The notes under the pieces: generated by a model | Databases searched by the model: none | What the model was told of the DNA's origin: nothing | Seen by the model: the letters and a program-made list of their open reading frames with translations, nothing else | Program-made: the position numbers and the translations under genes | Shown here: in pieces, positions 5,995-7,845 of the stretch | How the letters are laid out: every line of letters starts with the position of its first letter | How positions within the stretch are numbered: the stretch's first letter is position 1 | Source: Bordetella sp. | GTDB lineage: Bacteria; Pseudomonadota; Gammaproteobacteria; Burkholderiales; Burkholderiaceae_B | Assembly (NCBI GenBank): GCA_027450125.1 | Contig: DAIDKG010000521.1 | Span: 1 to 7,845 of the forward strand | DNA length: 7,845 nucleotides | Reading direction: 5' to 3'

Positions 5995-7845
5995 CTATCC
6001 GAACAGATCCAGCTGGCGGCTCACAAGTCCGTCGAAGTCCTCGCTCAGAAAAGGCAGAATGGCGTCGGCGATAGGCCGCAACTGCTTGTCCACGTAGTGC
6101 GCGTAGTCGATGGGAGCGCGCCGGGCCTCCAGCGGTTGCGGTCCGGCCTCTGTGATCACGTAGCTGATCCAGCCGCCGTTCTGGTATTGCGCAGGCCTGC
6201 CCTGGCTGCGGTTGTGATCGTCGGCCAGGCGGGCGGCGCGTACATGCGGCGGGACATTGCGCTGGTATTCGCCCAGCCGGCGGCGCAGGCGCTTGCGGTA
6301 GATCAGCTGGTCGTCCATCTGGCCCAGCAGGGTGCGCCGCACGACGTCCTGCACGTAGTCCTGGTGGGGCTGGCGGTCGAATACGCGCCGATAGAGTTCC
6401 TGCTGGAACTGCTGCGCGAGCGGCGACCAGTCGGTGCGCACGGTCTCCATGCCTTTGAAGACCAGTTCGGTGCTGCCGTCGTCGCGCACCACCTGGCCAG
6501 CGTAGCGCTTTTTGCTGCCGGGCCGGCCCAAAGCAAAAACGCCTCCTTCGGGGGGCAGCAGGCCGTCGGCGGGGCGTGGGGGCCCCTTTTTACTGCCCGG
6601 TTCGGCGCTGCGTACCGTGGGCATGAGAAAGCGCCGATAGTGGGTATCGAATTCCAGTTCCAGCGCGCTTTCCAGGCCGTGCGCCTGGTGCAGTTGCTCG
6701 CGCCACCAGCGGTTGACGTGCTCGACCAGTTCCCGGCCGATGGCCGCCGCGCTCGCTTCATCGTGGGCGCGCCCGAGCCAGACGAAAGTGGAGTCGGTGT
6801 CGCCGTAGATCACCTCGAAGCCGCGCTCTTCGATCAGGGCACGGGTGCGGCGCATGATGTCGTGGCCGCGCAGCGTGATGGACGAGGCCAGGCGCGGGTC
6901 GAAGAAACGGCAGCCGCTGGAGCCGAGCACGCCGTAAAAGGAATTCATGATGATCTTGAGCGCCTGCGACAGCGGCGCGTTCTTTTCGCGCTTGGCCGCC
7001 TCGCGCCCCTGCCAGACCTGGGCGACGATGCCGGGCAGGCAATGCTTCTCGCGCGAGAAGCGCGCACCGCGATAGCCGTCCACGGCGTCCGACGGATTGC
7101 CGGCGCGCAGGCCTTCGATCAGTCCGACCGGATCGATGAGAAACGTGCGGATGATGGAGGGATAGAGGCTTTTATAGTCGAGTACCAGCACCGATTCGTA
7201 CAGGCCGGGCCGAGAATCCATGACGAATCCGCCGGGGCTGGATTCGGGCTGGCGTTCGCCCAGGTTGGGCGCGACAAAACCCAGCCTGTGCATGCGCGGC
7301 ATGTACAGGTGCGTGAAGGCCGCCACCGACCCGCCGCTGCGGTCGGCGGGCAGGCCGGTCACGCTCGCGCGCTCCAGCAGGAAATCGATCAGCCCGGTCT
7401 TTTCGAAGATGCGCGTGACCAGCACGCAGTCCTGCAGGTTGTAGCGGGCCAGGGCGGGCTTGTCCCGCGCGAACATGCGGTTGATCGCGTCCATGCGGTC
7501 GTAGGGGTTGTCTATGGCTTTGCCCTCGCCCAACAAGTCCCGCGCAACGGCTTCCAGGCTGAATGAGGGGAAATTCCAGGTGGCCGAGCGCAAGGCCTCG
7601 ATGCCGTCGATGACCAGCCTGCCTGGCGCCGCAGCGAAATAGTGCTGCTGGCTCTCGTGCTCGCGCCACTCCAGTTCTTGGCCCGCGCGGCCCAGCCGCA
7701 GCGGCACGCCCAGGCGTTGCGCGTGCTCCCGCAGAATGCGCAGATCGAATTGCACCAGGTTCCAGCCGATGATGGCGTCGGGATCATGCTCGGCGAACCA
7801 GGCGTTGAGGCGCCTGAGCAGCTCGGCGCGACTCGCGCAGTACTC
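5995..7845 (-). CDS. polB: DNA polymerase II, family B (5' end beyond window)
   Basis: The last 616 residues are visible and the open frame continues past the window edge. E. coli Pol II has 783 residues, so about 190 are missing, including the Exo I motif. Seen in order (visible numbering): Exo II NLVQFD (29-34), Exo III YNLQD (135-139), polymerase motif [11 protein letters not shown] (223-232), motif [13 protein letters not shown] (297-308), motif C YGDTDST (347-353), KKRYAG (445-450), [10 protein letters not shown] (464-473), and the Pol II signature [20 protein letters not shown] (514-533). The C-terminus RQLDLFG carries a QLxLF clamp-binding peptide. The enzyme replicates across lesions, with a proofreading exonuclease; in E. 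coli it is SOS-induced, but the promoter is not visible here. Unusual is an in-frame 26-residue insertion that duplicates GSKK immediately before KKRYAG (see the repeat at 6508-6600). All catalytic motifs remain, so the gene is probably functional. Confidence 0.96.
   Translation of the reverse strand, partial: EYCASRAELLRRLNAWFAEHDPDAIIGWNLVQFDLRILREHAQRLGVPLRLGRAGQELEWREHESQQHYFAAAPGRLVIDGIEALRSATWNFPSFSLEAVARDLLGEGKAIDNPYDRMDAINRMFARDKPALARYNLQDCVLVTRIFEKTGLIDFLLERASVTGLPADRSGGSVAAFTHLYMPRMHRLGFVAPNLGERQPESSPGGFVMDSRPGLYESVLVLDYKSLYPSIIRTFLIDPVGLIEGLRAGNPSDAVDGYRGARFSREKHCLPGIVAQVWQGREAAKREKNAPLSQALKIIMNSFYGVLGSSGCRFFDPRLASSITLRGHDIMRRTRALIEERGFEVIYGDTDSTFVWLGRAHDEASAAAIGRELVEHVNRWWREQLHQAHGLESALELEFDTHYRRFLMPTVRSAEPGSKKGPPRPADGLLPPEGGVFALGRPGSKKRYAGQVVRDDGSTELVFKGMETVRTDWSPLAQQFQQELYRRVFDRQPHQDYVQDVVRRTLLGQMDDQLIYRKRLRRRLGEYQRNVPPHVRAARLADDHNRSQGRPAQYQNGGWISYVITEAGPQPLEARRAPIDYAHYVDKQLRPIADAILPFLSEDFDGLVSRQLDLFG
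6508..6600. repeat. GC-rich repeat-like insertion within polB, bounded by direct repeats
   Basis: Two 15-base copies (6508-6522 and 6586-6600, starting CTTTTT, 13 of 15 identical) lie 78 bases, exactly 26 codons, apart. Each encodes Gly-Ser-Lys-Lys. E. coli Pol II has a single GSKKRYAG here, so one copy plus the 66 bases between (6520-6585) are extra. The segment is rich in inverted repeats: TTTTTGC 6509-6515 with GCAAAAA 6533-6539, TGCTGCC 6513-6519 with GGCAGCA 6554-6560, the palindrome GGGCCGGCCC 6520-6529, and a six-pair stem 6541-6546/6551-6556 closing a TTCG loop. It resembles the GC-rich hairpin repeats scattered between genes in Bordetella and Achromobacter-like genomes (from memory, unverified). 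The extra peptide is Pro/Gly-rich, as expected from non-coding origin. Confidence 0.7.

Noticed and set aside
6508..6600. A frameshift or pseudogene in polB caused by the insertion
   Set aside because: The insertion is exactly 78 bases, contains no stop, and restores GSKKRYAG. All motifs before and after it stay in one frame to a normal C-terminus.
5863..7566. A 567-codon open frame on the plus strand opposite polB
   Set aside because: It is fully antisense to a gene with intact polymerase motifs. Its translation is low-complexity (Ala/Arg/Gly/Val/His-rich), it has no recognisable domain, and the length is explained by high GC and codon bias of the opposite strand.

Overview
The window is GC-rich (roughly two thirds G+C by eye), densely coded and read almost entirely from the minus strand. 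Codon use, short intergenic gaps and the protein families point to a betaproteobacterium of the Burkholderiales, most likely an Alcaligenaceae (Bordetella/Achromobacter-like) chromosome. The genus is an inference from sequence feel and was not tested. No tRNA, rRNA, CRISPR array, transposase or phage gene was seen.

Reading in the direction of transcription (high to low coordinates): (1) 7845-5995 is the C-terminal three quarters of a family B DNA polymerase, DNA polymerase II (polB). The polymerase motifs and the C-terminal clamp-binding peptide are intact, but a 26-codon in-frame insertion sits next to the conserved KKRY motif. (2) 5844-4099 is a tight four-gene unit. It encodes a small lipoprotein with YxWxxGHW repeats, an ECF sigma factor that probably starts at a GTG, a 108-residue single-pass membrane protein placed like an anti-sigma factor, and a membrane-anchored periplasmic protein of the metal-sensor/Spy-like (Metal_resist) type. 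(3) 3940-1 holds three exported proteins of unknown function: a DUF1800 protein, a Tat-exported DUF1501 protein and a DUF3300 protein that runs off the window.

The sigma, short transmembrane and periplasmic sensor trio has the composition of the CnrH/CnrY/CnrX module of Cupriavidus, in a different gene order and without the CnrX metal-ligand spacing. The most economical reading is an envelope-sensing ECF switch whose targets include its own operon and the adjacent DUF1800-DUF1501-DUF3300 genes. Supporting this, the same 8-mer (CTGTTACA on the coding strand) occurs in the leader of each unit and I found it nowhere else in the window. The function of the DUF cluster is unknown, so the system as a whole is a hypothesis. 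The other point worth a second look is the repeat-like insertion inside polB.
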